NCBI GenBank assembly: GCA_910585275.1
Contig: CAJUCW010000003.1
Coordinates: 1-64,000 of the forward strand
Source: an uncultured Muribaculaceae bacterium
GTDB taxonomy: Bacteria; Bacteroidota; Bacteroidia; Bacteroidales; Muribaculaceae
Length of the DNA stretch: 64,000 nucleotides
Direction: 5' to 3'
Shown here in pieces: positions 1 through 7,801 of this stretch; the stretch's first letter is position 1, and every line of letters begins with the position of its first letter. Position numbers and translations under genes: made by a program. The notes beneath the pieces are model-generated. The model saw only the letters and a program-made list of their open reading frames with translations, searched no databases and was not told where the DNA came from.

Positions 1-17
1 GAAGTCTACAGGCTTGA

Positions 18-203
18 GTGAACTCGCCTCAGACACACTCAGTGAAACACTACCTCCCGGCACAGGGCCGTTGGGTTTCGGAACGGACATTCTCATGGCT
101 TGACAACTGCCGGCGTCTTGTACGCAATTATGAAAGGAGATGCCGGACAGCCACTGATATGACAGTCTCCGCTGAGATATACAGGCTGTTGAGGTTTCTG
201 TAA
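18..203 (+). pseudogene. IS5-type transposase C-terminal remnant
   Basis: The readable peptide contains GRWVSERTFSWLDNCRRL followed by RNYERR. This is the conserved C-terminal block (RWVxERTFxWL..CRRL..(D/N)YE) of IS5-family DDE transposases, including the catalytic-region Glu. About 60 residues are open. A TGA lies in frame directly upstream at 15-17, and nothing transposase-like continues in the other frames of the first 17 bases. The copy is therefore either frameshifted or broken just left of the window. I call it a remnant. The window edge prevents checking for an intact element with terminal repeats. Confidence 0.7.
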
Positions 204-339
204 TCATAACCCTCAGTCATATCCGCAGTGCCGTTGAATTACAATGGTGCCGGATTGTCGTAGCCTTGTATGAGGAAATCCTGGATTTTGCCAAGAAATA
301 AAGCCCTTTGCTAATAGAGTTACCTCCGGACCGCCGCTT

Positions 340-450
340 TTTGGCATATTTTGCGAGATCTCATCGGTCTCGATGCCTGTGCATCGCTCCCTCTTCGACT
401 CACAAAATCTGCTCAAAAATCGTCGCCCCTACGGCCGCGAAATTTTAAGG
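340..450 (-). repeat. Repeat element, copy A, with stem-loop core
   Basis: On the minus strand the block GAAGAGGGAG (387-396) is followed by a 6-bp stem CGATGC/GCATCG (381-386 with 371-376) and then GACCGATGA (361-369). The same two flanking blocks surround a different stem at 54590-54623. An AGATTTT-GAGT block sits just upstream in both copies. The outer limits here are approximate. The element lies between the transposase remnant and the 3' end of the inositol-phosphatase gene. Confidence 0.55.
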
Positions 451-459
451 AACGCGCTC

Positions 460-1260
460 TTACCACTCCTTTGGAACCAACCCGGACAGGGAAGACAACG
501 CCCCAACCATGTCGCCGGCAATGCCAGGACATGTTGCCATCAACGAATAGTTGCGATTTGTGCGGATACTATATACCTTCGCACCGGCTTCTTTCGCAAT
601 CAGAACTCCTGCAGCTACATCCCAACGTTTGAGATTAAGTTCCCAATAAGCATCGTAAAAACCGGCAGCTACGTAGGAAAGGTCAATGGCGGCAGAGCCC
701 ATCCGTCGGATGCCCCTAACTTTCGGGGCAAGCTGAGATATCTCGTTAAGATTGTTGTCGGGATTTACAAGTTTATCGTAAGGCATCCCCGTTGCAAGAA
801 CACTTTCGGAAAAAACATTTTTCTCAGAACAATGGATTCTCTTCCCGTTGAAGAAGGCACCTTCTCCTTTAACCGCATGAAAAAGCTCTCCCAGATACGG
901 GGCAAAGACAACACCAACCACGGGAGAGCCACAATGTTCTAAAGCGATAGACACACAAAACACGGGGAGTCCCTGACTAAAATTGGTTGTTCCGTCAAGA
1001 GGGTCGATTACCCAACGCCATTTTTTATATTCATTCTCACATCCAGACTCCTCGGCTATTATGCCATGCTCCGGATATTTACTTCTGATAATAGACTTGA
1101 CAAGTTCTTCGGAAGCTTTATCGGCTGCCGTAACAACATCGCTATCATTAAGCTTAGTGTGTATGTCAAGACGTTTTGAACGAAAAAATTCCAGCTGGAC
1201 ATCGCCGGCCGCCTTTGCCATAGATATGGCATCTTCCAGAAAACGGCTAAAATCATTCAT
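460..1260 (-). CDS. Inositol monophosphatase family protein
   Basis: This 266-residue protein has the full-length fold of the Mg2+-dependent inositol monophosphatase/SuhB/CysQ family. Visible metal-site motifs are the Glu pair near 70-71 (IIAEESG), DPLDGTTNF at 86-94, and WDVAAG at 213-218. It probably removes a phosphate from inositol-1-phosphate or from adenosine-3',5'-bisphosphate; the sequence alone does not decide between SuhB-like and CysQ-like substrates. It begins 19 bp after the end of the EamA permease gene on the same strand, so the two are probably co-transcribed. Cytosolic; no signal peptide. Confidence 0.88.
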   Translation of the reverse strand: MNDFSRFLEDAISMAKAAGDVQLEFFRSKRLDIHTKLNDSDVVTAADKASEELVKSIIRSKYPEHGIIAEESGCENEYKKWRWVIDPLDGTTNFSQGLPVFCVSIALEHCGSPVVGVVFAPYLGELFHAVKGEGAFFNGKRIHCSEKNVFSESVLATGMPYDKLVNPDNNLNEISQLAPKVRGIRRMGSAAIDLSYVAAGFYDAYWELNLKRWDVAAGVLIAKEAGAKVYSIRTNRNYSLMATCPGIAGDMVGALSSLSGLVPKEW

Positions 1261-1279
1261 AACAAGAGTAATTAAAACA

Positions 1280-2212
1280 TTATGATTTAAAATCCCATTT
1301 AAGTTTGTCGGATATAATCAAGCCACCTATAATAAGAACACACCCGATATATCCTAATAAATATATCTTTTCATCGAAAATGAAAAACGCCACAATCATC
1401 GTCACCAAAGGCTGCATATAAAGATAATTGTTAGACGTCACCGGTCCAAGCTTTTTCATAGCCTCGTTCCAAATAAGATATGCACATATTGAACACATAA
1501 CCACAAGGAACAGGAAATTCAGAGCATATTGCGGTTGAGAGAAATCAAACAATATATTTAATCTCAAAGGTGCCTCCTGAAGCAAAAGCAAAGGAAGAGC
1601 CGTCACCACACCATAGAAAAAAAGTTTTCTTGTGATGAAAAAGGAATTGTAAACAGGCATGAGTCTTCTTACCACAATGGTATATACGGCCCAAGACATG
1701 GCCGCGCTCAAGGCAAGCAAGTCGCCCGTTGGTCGTATTACAAAACCTTCCCCGTGGCTGAAAATAATACAGCCGACACCTGCAAATGCAACCAAGGAAC
1801 CCAAAATTACACCCGGACTCATGCGCACCTTATAAATCAAAGCCATGAGAACGGTTGTGAATATAGGCGATATTGAAGCGAGCAAAGATACATTTCCCGT
1901 AGAAGTATATTTCAACGCATAGTTTTCAGTGATGAAATATAACGAACCCGCACAAAGCCCGCATATAAGAAAAAGCAACTCGTCTTTCCAATTATAAGAC
2001 AAAATTTTCTTAAACGTAAACAACAACAGAATGATATAAGCCGCCACAAACCTATATACATAAGTTTCTACGGGGGTAAGACCGCCGTCAACCATAAGCA
2101 CCTTAGTACTGACAAAAGAGCATCCCCACGCAGAAACCGTGAGCAGCGCACCAAGATGAGCGATTATGAGGGCATATTTTTTTGCACCTAACGTGCGATA
2201 TGATTTAGACAT
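1280..2212 (-). CDS. EamA-family (DMT) permease
   Basis: A hydrophobic protein of about 310 residues with roughly ten membrane segments and two repeated EamA halves (first half begins AHLGALLTVSAWGCSFVSTK). This is typical of drug/metabolite transporters that export amino acids, nucleobases or other small molecules. The reading frame stays open further upstream to 2299. A canonical promoter at 2269-2300 would place the transcript start near 2262, so I choose the internal Met at 2212 (MSKSYRTLGAKK). The substrate cannot be read from sequence. It is probably the first gene of a two-gene operon with the phosphatase downstream. Confidence 0.85.
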   Translation of the reverse strand: MSKSYRTLGAKKYALIIAHLGALLTVSAWGCSFVSTKVLMVDGGLTPVETYVYRFVAAYIILLLFTFKKILSYNWKDELLFLICGLCAGSLYFITENYALKYTSTGNVSLLASISPIFTTVLMALIYKVRMSPGVILGSLVAFAGVGCIIFSHGEGFVIRPTGDLLALSAAMSWAVYTIVVRRLMPVYNSFFITRKLFFYGVVTALPLLLLQEAPLRLNILFDFSQPQYALNFLFLVVMCSICAYLIWNEAMKKLGPVTSNNYLYMQPLVTMIVAFFIFDEKIYLLGYIGCVLIIGGLIISDKLKWDFKS

Positions 2213-2268
2213 TCCAGAAAAGGTTATTACAGATTTAAAACCACCGGCAATTCCGGCAGCGATGATGA

Positions 2269-2300
2269 CAAAATTAATATTTTTTGCGAAAAGATGCAAA
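2269..2300 (-). promoter_or_regulatory. Bacteroidetes-type promoter for the EamA gene
   Basis: On the minus strand TTTG (2297-2300) is followed by exactly 20 bases and then TAATTTTG (2269-2276). This matches the -33/-7 consensus TTTG-N19/21-TAnnTTTG used by the primary sigma factor of Bacteroidetes. The predicted start of transcription is near 2262, about 50 bases before the chosen start codon. Confidence 0.7.
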
Positions 2301-2345
2301 AAATAATTAAAATCCGAATAACAAATCGAAAGTACAGAATGTCAG

Positions 2346-3566
2346 TCAGCGGATAGAATCAGGGATTGGAATGTGCAAAGTGTCAAGAAATCTCTTAACA
2401 GTTGATATGTCGCCCGAGAATTTCCCTTCATCTTCGCTCAATTTGCATGTTTCGGAATAGAAAGTCCATGACTCCGTAATTTTCACCGCCACAAGCTTGA
2501 TGACGATATTCAGAGGACGAATGTCGGCAAAATCATTGGTGAAATGTGTGCCTATTCCGAAAGAAGGTATGCATTTCCCTGCGGCATATTGGTTAATGGC
2601 GATTGCCTTATCGACATCAAGGCCGTTGCTGAACACAATCTGTTTTGTGGCAGGGTCGATATTTAGCGAGCGGTATTTAACAAGAATTTTGTCAAGTTCT
2701 TCAAAATTGTCGCCGCTATCCACACGTAAGCCTTTGAACATATTGGCAAAGTCTTCTGAAAAATTCAAACTGAATATACGCCATCCGTATGTGTCATATA
2801 AAAATGTTCCCAATGCTCCTCTATAAGTTTTTGACCATGTCTCCATGGCAAGATGATTTGCCATAAGCGGCCCGTACATCCCGGCTATGGCACAAATCAA
2901 TTCATGTGCCATCGTACCTATAGGGGTCAGGTCATATTTCATGGCAAGATATACATTGCTCGTGCCAACGAACCTTCCGCTGCCATGCACTCGTCCATTG
3001 CAAAATTTCATAGCTCTGACAACGGTGTCTTGCGCTTCGAACGAAGCCCTGCGCCGTGTGCCGAAATCGCTGAACATACATCCGGCTTCTATAAGACGGG
3101 AAGCCTTGTCGTATGATTCTTCAAAATAAGACTCATAATCCAATCTTTCGGCTTGTCCCGTAGTCATGTAATATAGCTCGGAGACAATTGCAAGAATCTT
3201 CACTTCAAGAAGTATTGTGTCGCTCCAGTATCCTTCAAATTCTATTTCAAGTCGGCCGTCCTTATCCTGCCGGATTTTTACCCATTCCTTTTTATAGCGA
3301 AATCCCTTCAGGTAGCTGTAAAACCACACTGGTATATATGAACACTTCTTCTTCATAAAACCGATTTCCTCTTCCGTAATAACCAAATTTTCAAGCATTG
3401 CCACCTGTTGCTCAAGCAAATCGGCAAATCCATCGGGGTATGCTACATCATTGCGGTCGATAAAACGATATTTCACTTGTGTGCGCGGAAAGTTCTCAAT
3501 AACGGCACAACACATTGTAAATTTATATAAGTCGTCATCTGTGAAGTGTGAAATAATCTGTCGCAT
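2346..3566 (-). CDS. pncB: Nicotinate phosphoribosyltransferase
   Basis: This 406-residue protein matches bacterial PncB in length and content. It joins nicotinate and PRPP, with ATP hydrolysis, to give nicotinate mononucleotide in NAD salvage. Recognisable parts are the N-terminal YKFTMCCAVIENFP region, the FGTRRRASFEAQ segment, the active-site His region with GRVHGSGRFVGTSN, and the downstream GTMAHE motif. The gene stands alone on the minus strand between the EamA promoter and the terminator of the rubredoxin gene. nadC, a de novo NAD gene, occurs elsewhere in the window (57952-58800). Confidence 0.93.
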   Translation of the reverse strand: MRQIISHFTDDDLYKFTMCCAVIENFPRTQVKYRFIDRNDVAYPDGFADLLEQQVAMLENLVITEEEIGFMKKKCSYIPVWFYSYLKGFRYKKEWVKIRQDKDGRLEIEFEGYWSDTILLEVKILAIVSELYYMTTGQAERLDYESYFEESYDKASRLIEAGCMFSDFGTRRRASFEAQDTVVRAMKFCNGRVHGSGRFVGTSNVYLAMKYDLTPIGTMAHELICAIAGMYGPLMANHLAMETWSKTYRGALGTFLYDTYGWRIFSLNFSEDFANMFKGLRVDSGDNFEELDKILVKYRSLNIDPATKQIVFSNGLDVDKAIAINQYAAGKCIPSFGIGTHFTNDFADIRPLNIVIKLVAVKITESWTFYSETCKLSEDEGKFSGDISTVKRFLDTLHIPIPDSIR

Positions 3567-3606
3567 AGTTGTTTATTGGGAATAGGTTGATAAAACGGTT
3601 AAAAAA

Positions 3607-3648
3607 AGTCTGGTTAAAGTCATGGTACACCATGTCTTTAACCAGACT
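3607..3648 (-). terminator. Rho-independent terminator after rubredoxin
   Basis: A 13-bp perfect stem (3607-3619 with 3636-3648) encloses a further palindrome CATGGT-AC-ACCATG. On the minus strand the stem is followed by a run of seven T (3600-3606). It lies just downstream of the rubredoxin stop and separates it from pncB. Confidence 0.85.
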
Positions 3649-3672
3649 TTGCATCATCCAACTGACTCGTAA

Positions 3673-3837
3673 TCAGTCTGGTTCCTCAACGAAATCTTCT
3701 TTGCCGACTCCACAGACCGGGCAAACCCAGGAATCTGGGATGTCTTCAAAAGCGGTGCCGGGGGCGATGCCATTGTCCGGGTCGCCGATTTCGGGATCGT
3801 AGATCCAATCGCAAACTTCACATCTATACTTTTTCAT
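3673..3837 (-). CDS. Rubredoxin
   Basis: A 54-residue protein with the two knuckles of rubredoxin: CEVC near residues 6-9 and CPVC near 39-42, which bind one iron. The surrounding YDPEIGDPDNGIAPGTAFE and DSWVCPVC are textbook rubredoxin sequence. It is a small cytosolic one-electron carrier, in anaerobes commonly serving peroxide and superoxide reduction (rubrerythrin, superoxide reductase). The gene starts at ATG 3837 and ends at TGA 3673, directly before a strong terminator. The Fur-family regulator gene lies about 220 bp away in the divergent direction, consistent with iron or redox control, but this is inference. Confidence 0.95.
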   Translation of the reverse strand: MKKYRCEVCDWIYDPEIGDPDNGIAPGTAFEDIPDSWVCPVCGVGKEDFVEEPD

Positions 3838-3988
3838 AGCTTATCAATAGTTTAAATTATTTTACATTTTAATAACAAGTTTCATAGAAATATGTTCGAC
3901 ATCGACCTATACTATATGCATCTTACCGTAGGAGACAACTATTTTACTTTATATTTCTATGCCTATAGCTTGCATTTCACAAATTAAA

Positions 3989-4020
3989 TTTGGATTATTC
4001 GCCGTCTCTATTTATCTTTG
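3989..4020 (+). promoter_or_regulatory. Promoter of the Fur-family gene
   Basis: TTTG at 3989-3992, a 20-base spacer, and TATCTTTG at 4013-4020 match the Bacteroidetes primary promoter consensus. The start codon of the regulator is at 4057, giving a leader of roughly 30 bases. Confidence 0.7.
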
Positions 4021-4056
4021 CAATGAAAGACGGAATTATCCGATTTCTAACACAAA

Positions 4057-4548
4057 ATGACTACACAGACAAACACATCGACCGAATTTGAAAAATTCAC
4101 AAAATTTCTGAACTCGAAACGATTGCGGAAAACTCCTGAACGTTTCGAAATTCTCCGGTGTGTGCTTGAAACTAAAGGCCATTTTGATGTGGACAACCTT
4201 TACAATAGTCTGGAAAAAAGAGGGTATCATGTGAGCAAAGCCACAATCTACAGCACATTGGAATTGCTCTGTGCAAGCGGTGTGCTTCGGAAGCTACTAT
4301 TCGATACCCATCAAGCCAGATATGAGCATGCTGAACTGACCCACAGTCATCTCGTATGCACCCAATGCGGGGAAATTAAGGAAATCAATCTTGAAGAAAT
4401 CGACAGCCGGCTTTCCGGCATGACCTTTCCGGATTTCACACCCGCCTACGTCTCGACCTGCGTATATGGCATTTGCGATAATTGCCGCATTAAAAATGCA
4501 GAACACATTAAAGCAGACGTGGCGGGGGATAACAAACAATTTGAATGA
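4057..4548 (+). CDS. Fur-family transcriptional regulator
   Basis: A 163-residue protein with an N-terminal winged helix (about 15-85, ending VSKATIYSTLELLCASGVLRK) and a C-terminal metal-binding dimerisation half. The structural zinc cysteines are visible as CTQCG and CDNC. The regulatory metal site is partly unusual: the common HHHDHxxC block reads ELTHSHLVCTQCG, keeping fewer histidines. It could be Fur, PerR or Zur; the His-poor site means the metal cannot be assigned from sequence. It sits divergently from rubredoxin and upstream of a DUF1015 gene. Confidence 0.85.
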   Translation: MTTQTNTSTEFEKFTKFLNSKRLRKTPERFEILRCVLETKGHFDVDNLYNSLEKRGYHVSKATIYSTLELLCASGVLRKLLFDTHQARYEHAELTHSHLVCTQCGEIKEINLEEIDSRLSGMTFPDFTPAYVSTCVYGICDNCRIKNAEHIKADVAGDNKQFE

Positions 4549-4589
4549 GTCTTATTATTATAGTATTAACTTTTCTAATCTAAAAGACC

Positions 4590-5834
4590 ATGGCAAGAAT
4601 CAAACCGTTCAAAGGCGTGCGTCCTCCAAAGACGCTTGTGGAAGAAGTGGTTTCAAGACCCTACGACGTCTTGAACAGTGAGGAAGCCCGTGCAGAGGCT
4701 GCCGGAAACGAGAAATCGCTTTATCATATCATCAAACCGGAAATCGATTTCGAACCGGGAACTGACGAACATGACCCTAAAGTATATGATAAAGCCGTTG
4801 AAAATTTCAAGAAATTCCAGGAAAAAGGATGGCTTGTGCAAGATGATAAAGATATATATTACATCTATGCCCAAACTATGGACGGACGCACCCAATATGG
4901 TTTCGTAGTGGGTGCTTGGGTAAACGACTACACTGAAGGGCGCATAAAAAAACATGAGCTGACACGTCGCGACAAAGAGGAAGACCGCATGAAACACGTG
5001 CGCGTCAACAACGCAAATATCGAACCTGTGTTTTTCGCATTCCCCGACAATGAAGCTCTTGAAGTTATTATAAAAACTGTCACTGCCGGTGAACCGGAGT
5101 ATGATTTCGTGGCACCTGACGGATTCGGGCATACCCTCTGGACCATTGACGACGATGCAACCATAGCTAAGATTACCGAAGAATTTGAAAAGATTCCCAA
5201 TCTTTATATAGCCGACGGTCATCACCGTTCTGCTGCCGCAGCCTTGGTCGGGGCAGAAAAAGCAAAACAGAATCCAGACCATAAAGGCGACGAAGAATAT
5301 AACTATTTCATGGCGGTGGCATTCCCGGCTTCGCATCTGCGCATCATCGACTATAATCGCGTTGTAAAAGACCTCAACGGTCTTACGACGGAAGAATTCC
5401 TTGACAAGATAAGAGAGAACTTTGAAGTTGAAGAAAAAGGGACGGAAATATATACACCGAACGCACTGCACAATTTCGCCCTCTATCTTGACAGGAAATG
5501 GTATTCGTTGACTGCCAACCCCGGGACATACGACGACAATGACCCTATAGGGGTTCTCGACGTGACTGTTTCGTCAAACCTCATCCTTCGCGATATCCTC
5601 GGCATCACCGACCTGCGAAGCGACAAGCGCATAGATTTTGTGGGAGGAATCCGTGGGCTTGGAGAACTCCAAAAGCGAGTTGACAGCGGAGAAATGAAGA
5701 TGGCGCTCGCCCTTTATCCCGTAACCATGAACCAGCTCATCGACATTGCCGACAGCGGCAACATCATGCCTCCGAAGACCACCTGGTTCGAACCCAAACT
5801 CCGCTCCGGCCTCGTAATCCATAAACTCGACTAA
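4590..5834 (+). CDS. DUF1015 family protein
   Basis: This 414-residue protein begins MARIKPFKGVRPPK and contains SRPYDVLNSEEARAEA, LYHIIKPE and IADGHHRSAAA, the characteristic motifs of DUF1015. In many Bacteroidetes and Firmicutes, DUF1015 genes sit beside serC and serA. Here those genes lie about 13 kb away on the opposite strand, so a link to serine metabolism is only suggestive. The HisHis-Arg-Ser motif could be a catalytic or phosphate-binding site. It starts 41 bp after the Fur-family gene and ends at a strong hairpin terminator. Confidence 0.85.
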   Translation: MARIKPFKGVRPPKTLVEEVVSRPYDVLNSEEARAEAAGNEKSLYHIIKPEIDFEPGTDEHDPKVYDKAVENFKKFQEKGWLVQDDKDIYYIYAQTMDGRTQYGFVVGAWVNDYTEGRIKKHELTRRDKEEDRMKHVRVNNANIEPVFFAFPDNEALEVIIKTVTAGEPEYDFVAPDGFGHTLWTIDDDATIAKITEEFEKIPNLYIADGHHRSAAAALVGAEKAKQNPDHKGDEEYNYFMAVAFPASHLRIIDYNRVVKDLNGLTTEEFLDKIRENFEVEEKGTEIYTPNALHNFALYLDRKWYSLTANPGTYDDNDPIGVLDVTVSSNLILRDILGITDLRSDKRIDFVGGIRGLGELQKRVDSGEMKMALALYPVTMNQLIDIADSGNIMPPKTTWFEPKLRSGLVIHKLD

Positions 5835-5878
5835 GAATTCACCTCCGATGTTGCATAATTAAAAGTTTATATACATAT

Positions 5879-5943
5879 ACAGAGATATAGCTCAGTTTTG
5901 TTTGATTCAATATCATAAAAGAATTATTAAGCTATATCTCTGT
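5879..5943 (+). terminator. Terminator after the DUF1015 gene
   Basis: A 14-bp perfect stem (ACAGAGATATAGCT at 5879-5892 with its complement at 5930-5943) has a 37-base AT-rich loop and is followed by TTTTA on the plus strand. It marks the left boundary of the AT-rich accessory gene that follows. Confidence 0.7.
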
Positions 5944-5989
5944 TTTTATAATATAAACTACAAATACATTATTAAAAACTTAATCTTTT

Positions 5990-7630
5990 ATGTCCAAAAT
6001 AAATTGGGGATCAGTGACTCGAGAACATATTCTTGCAGCCATTAATAGATTTATAAAAGAAAGTCCTAAACATCCCGAAGCCATTTCTACATTTCTTATA
6101 TACGGTAAAAAAAAGCTGCCTGCTAAACATATTAGAGGTATGGCTTATAAAGAGGCATTTGGGAAAGAAGTTTCCAAAGATGATTTTTCGGGTGGTAAAG
6201 AAACTCAGACATTCTTTGAAAAAAGAGGCTTTACTGTATTTTATTCCGGTACAATAGGAATAAATGATAAACCAACACTAAATCCCCCAAAAACAACCTC
6301 TTATAAAGCCAACAATATTTTTAAGGTCGGATTATATCTGCAATCTGATTGTGTAAAAAACAACCGGTATTTTAAAGAAGCTGTACATATCGTTAAAAAA
6401 TCAGATTTAGATATTCTTGTTTTTCCAGAGTTTTGTTGGACACCATTTTCAAAAGAATATGTTTATCCACGATTTGGGTTAGAATCTTCCGAAGGGAGAC
6501 GAATAATAAAAAAGGATGCGTTTGCTCTTAGTAAAGAATTCGGGAAACCCCTAATTACTAATTTCGAGGATCCCAATGGAATAGTGTTTAGTGTCTATGC
6601 TAACGCGTATGCAAAAAACGGAGATACAGAATTTGCACTACATATCAAGCATACTCAAACAAACAGAAGTATCTTGGAATTTGAAAATTTTGAGAACCAA
6701 ATTAAAGACAACTATCCCATTATTAGATTAAATGGATTTAGAATTGGCATGTCAATTTGCTATGATTGTACAGATGCTATTTTCAGTAGAGTATATGGGA
6801 TTAAGGGTATAGATCTCATTATAAACTCAACCGGCGGGGATGTTGTAAGAGAAAAATGGCATCGCTATATTCAAGCGAAAGCGATTGAAAATAATTGTTA
6901 CTCTTTCGTAACCATGGGATGCGATAATCTTCAAAAGAATTTTGTATTAGGTTTCTCACCACAAGGGACACGCTTAATGCCCAAATGTTTGAATGGAGAA
7001 ACAACAATGGATTCCAATAACAGAGGAGGAATATATTCCTATACAGTTCAGAATACTATACATTCTCAAGATTGTAACAATGACATTAGTTTTAATCAAA
7101 AACCTACTGGTGTAAAATATAAAGATATCTGTTTTGTGGCTGATAATCCTTTGGAATTATTAAAAGATACAACTCAAATACATGACAATGTCTATATTAA
7201 ACATGGACCTAATAATACCACCATTATTATTATACTTGTAAATGGCGAAGATATCTATTGCCCTGAAAAAATTGTACCGTTTTTCTATTTAAATATATTA
7301 CACAATTATTCCCGAAAAAGATTTATTATTATAAATGATTATCCCAATTTAACAGAAAAGCAATTTAAATCCACTCTTTCTACAATACTTAAAGTCCGCA
7401 GTATGGAAAACTATTGTCCTGTAATTTTAAAATCCCCTCTAAAAACCTTTGCTGTTCAAGCATGTAGTACAAAAAATATTCAAATACTTGCACCTGAAAA
7501 TGGACTATTCTGGTTGGACTTAAACAGAGCCTCCGGACCCAAGATTCTAAGAGACGGAGAATCAAAACAAGGTAAAATGATAAAGAAGAACTATGAATGG
7601 ATTATAAATAATTTAATCCTAAATAGATAG
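5990..7630 (+). CDS. Nitrilase-superfamily protein with restriction-like N-domain
   Basis: A 546-residue protein in three parts. Residues 1-85 (INWGSVTREHILAAINRF ... AKHIRGMAY ... FSGGKETQTFFEKRGF) resemble, by eye, the N-terminal head domain of ScoMcrA-type modification-dependent restriction enzymes. Residues 110-340 form a carbon-nitrogen hydrolase domain with the triad Glu147 (FPEF), Lys220 (HIK) and Cys257 (GMSICYD), plus the AKAIENN helix. Residues 390-546 are not recognised. Such enzymes normally cleave amides or nitriles. Nitrilase domains also occur in defence proteins, notably fused to reverse transcriptases in DRT type 1. The gene is much richer in AT than its flanks, has its own terminators, and lies 170 bp before a type I restriction operon. 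A defence role is inferred. Confidence 0.7.
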   Translation: MSKINWGSVTREHILAAINRFIKESPKHPEAISTFLIYGKKKLPAKHIRGMAYKEAFGKEVSKDDFSGGKETQTFFEKRGFTVFYSGTIGINDKPTLNPPKTTSYKANNIFKVGLYLQSDCVKNNRYFKEAVHIVKKSDLDILVFPEFCWTPFSKEYVYPRFGLESSEGRRIIKKDAFALSKEFGKPLITNFEDPNGIVFSVYANAYAKNGDTEFALHIKHTQTNRSILEFENFENQIKDNYPIIRLNGFRIGMSICYDCTDAIFSRVYGIKGIDLIINSTGGDVVREKWHRYIQAKAIENNCYSFVTMGCDNLQKNFVLGFSPQGTRLMPKCLNGETTMDSNNRGGIYSYTVQNTIHSQDCNNDISFNQKPTGVKYKDICFVADNPLELLKDTTQIHDNVYIKHGPNNTTIIIILVNGEDIYCPEKIVPFFYLNILHNYSRKRFIIINDYPNLTEKQFKSTLSTILKVRSMENYCPVILKSPLKTFAVQACSTKNIQILAPENGLFWLDLNRASGPKILRDGESKQGKMIKKNYEWIINNLILNR

Positions 7631-7631
7631 T

Positions 7632-7653
7632 AAAAATCATAATGCTGATTTTT
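7632..7653 (+). terminator. Weak hairpin after the nitrilase-domain gene
   Basis: AAAAATCA (7632-7639) pairs with TGATTTTT (7646-7653) around a 6-base loop, immediately after the stop codon, with the T-run forming part of the right arm. The stem is almost all A-T, so termination strength is uncertain. Confidence 0.4.
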
Positions 7654-7762
7654 CATTTACTCGCTTAATTACGCCAACCATTAAGAATTCGGACATATAA
7701 ACTAACCATGTTTTACTAATCGTTGGCAGACGAAGTTATTCCATACAACGCATTATTTTTAG

Positions 7763-7770
7763 TAATTTTG
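7763..7770 (+). promoter_or_regulatory. -7 element upstream of hsdM
   Basis: TAATTTTG fits the Bacteroidetes -7 box TAnnTTTG and lies 31 bases before the hsdM start codon. No good TTTG is found at the expected -33 distance, so the promoter is incomplete. It suggests the restriction operon has its own start, separate from the nitrilase-domain gene. Confidence 0.45.
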
Positions 7771-7801
7771 CATTATAAACGACTAAAACCCCTTTCAAGA
7801 T

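Noticed and set aside
3569..3802. 77-codon plus-strand frame over the rubredoxin terminator
   Set aside because: It is antisense to rubredoxin and its terminator; the minus-strand rubredoxin is unambiguous.
4653..5471. 272-codon open frame antisense to the DUF1015 gene
   Set aside because: The plus-strand gene is a clear family match; the antisense product is Phe/Cys/His-rich with no protein-like pattern.
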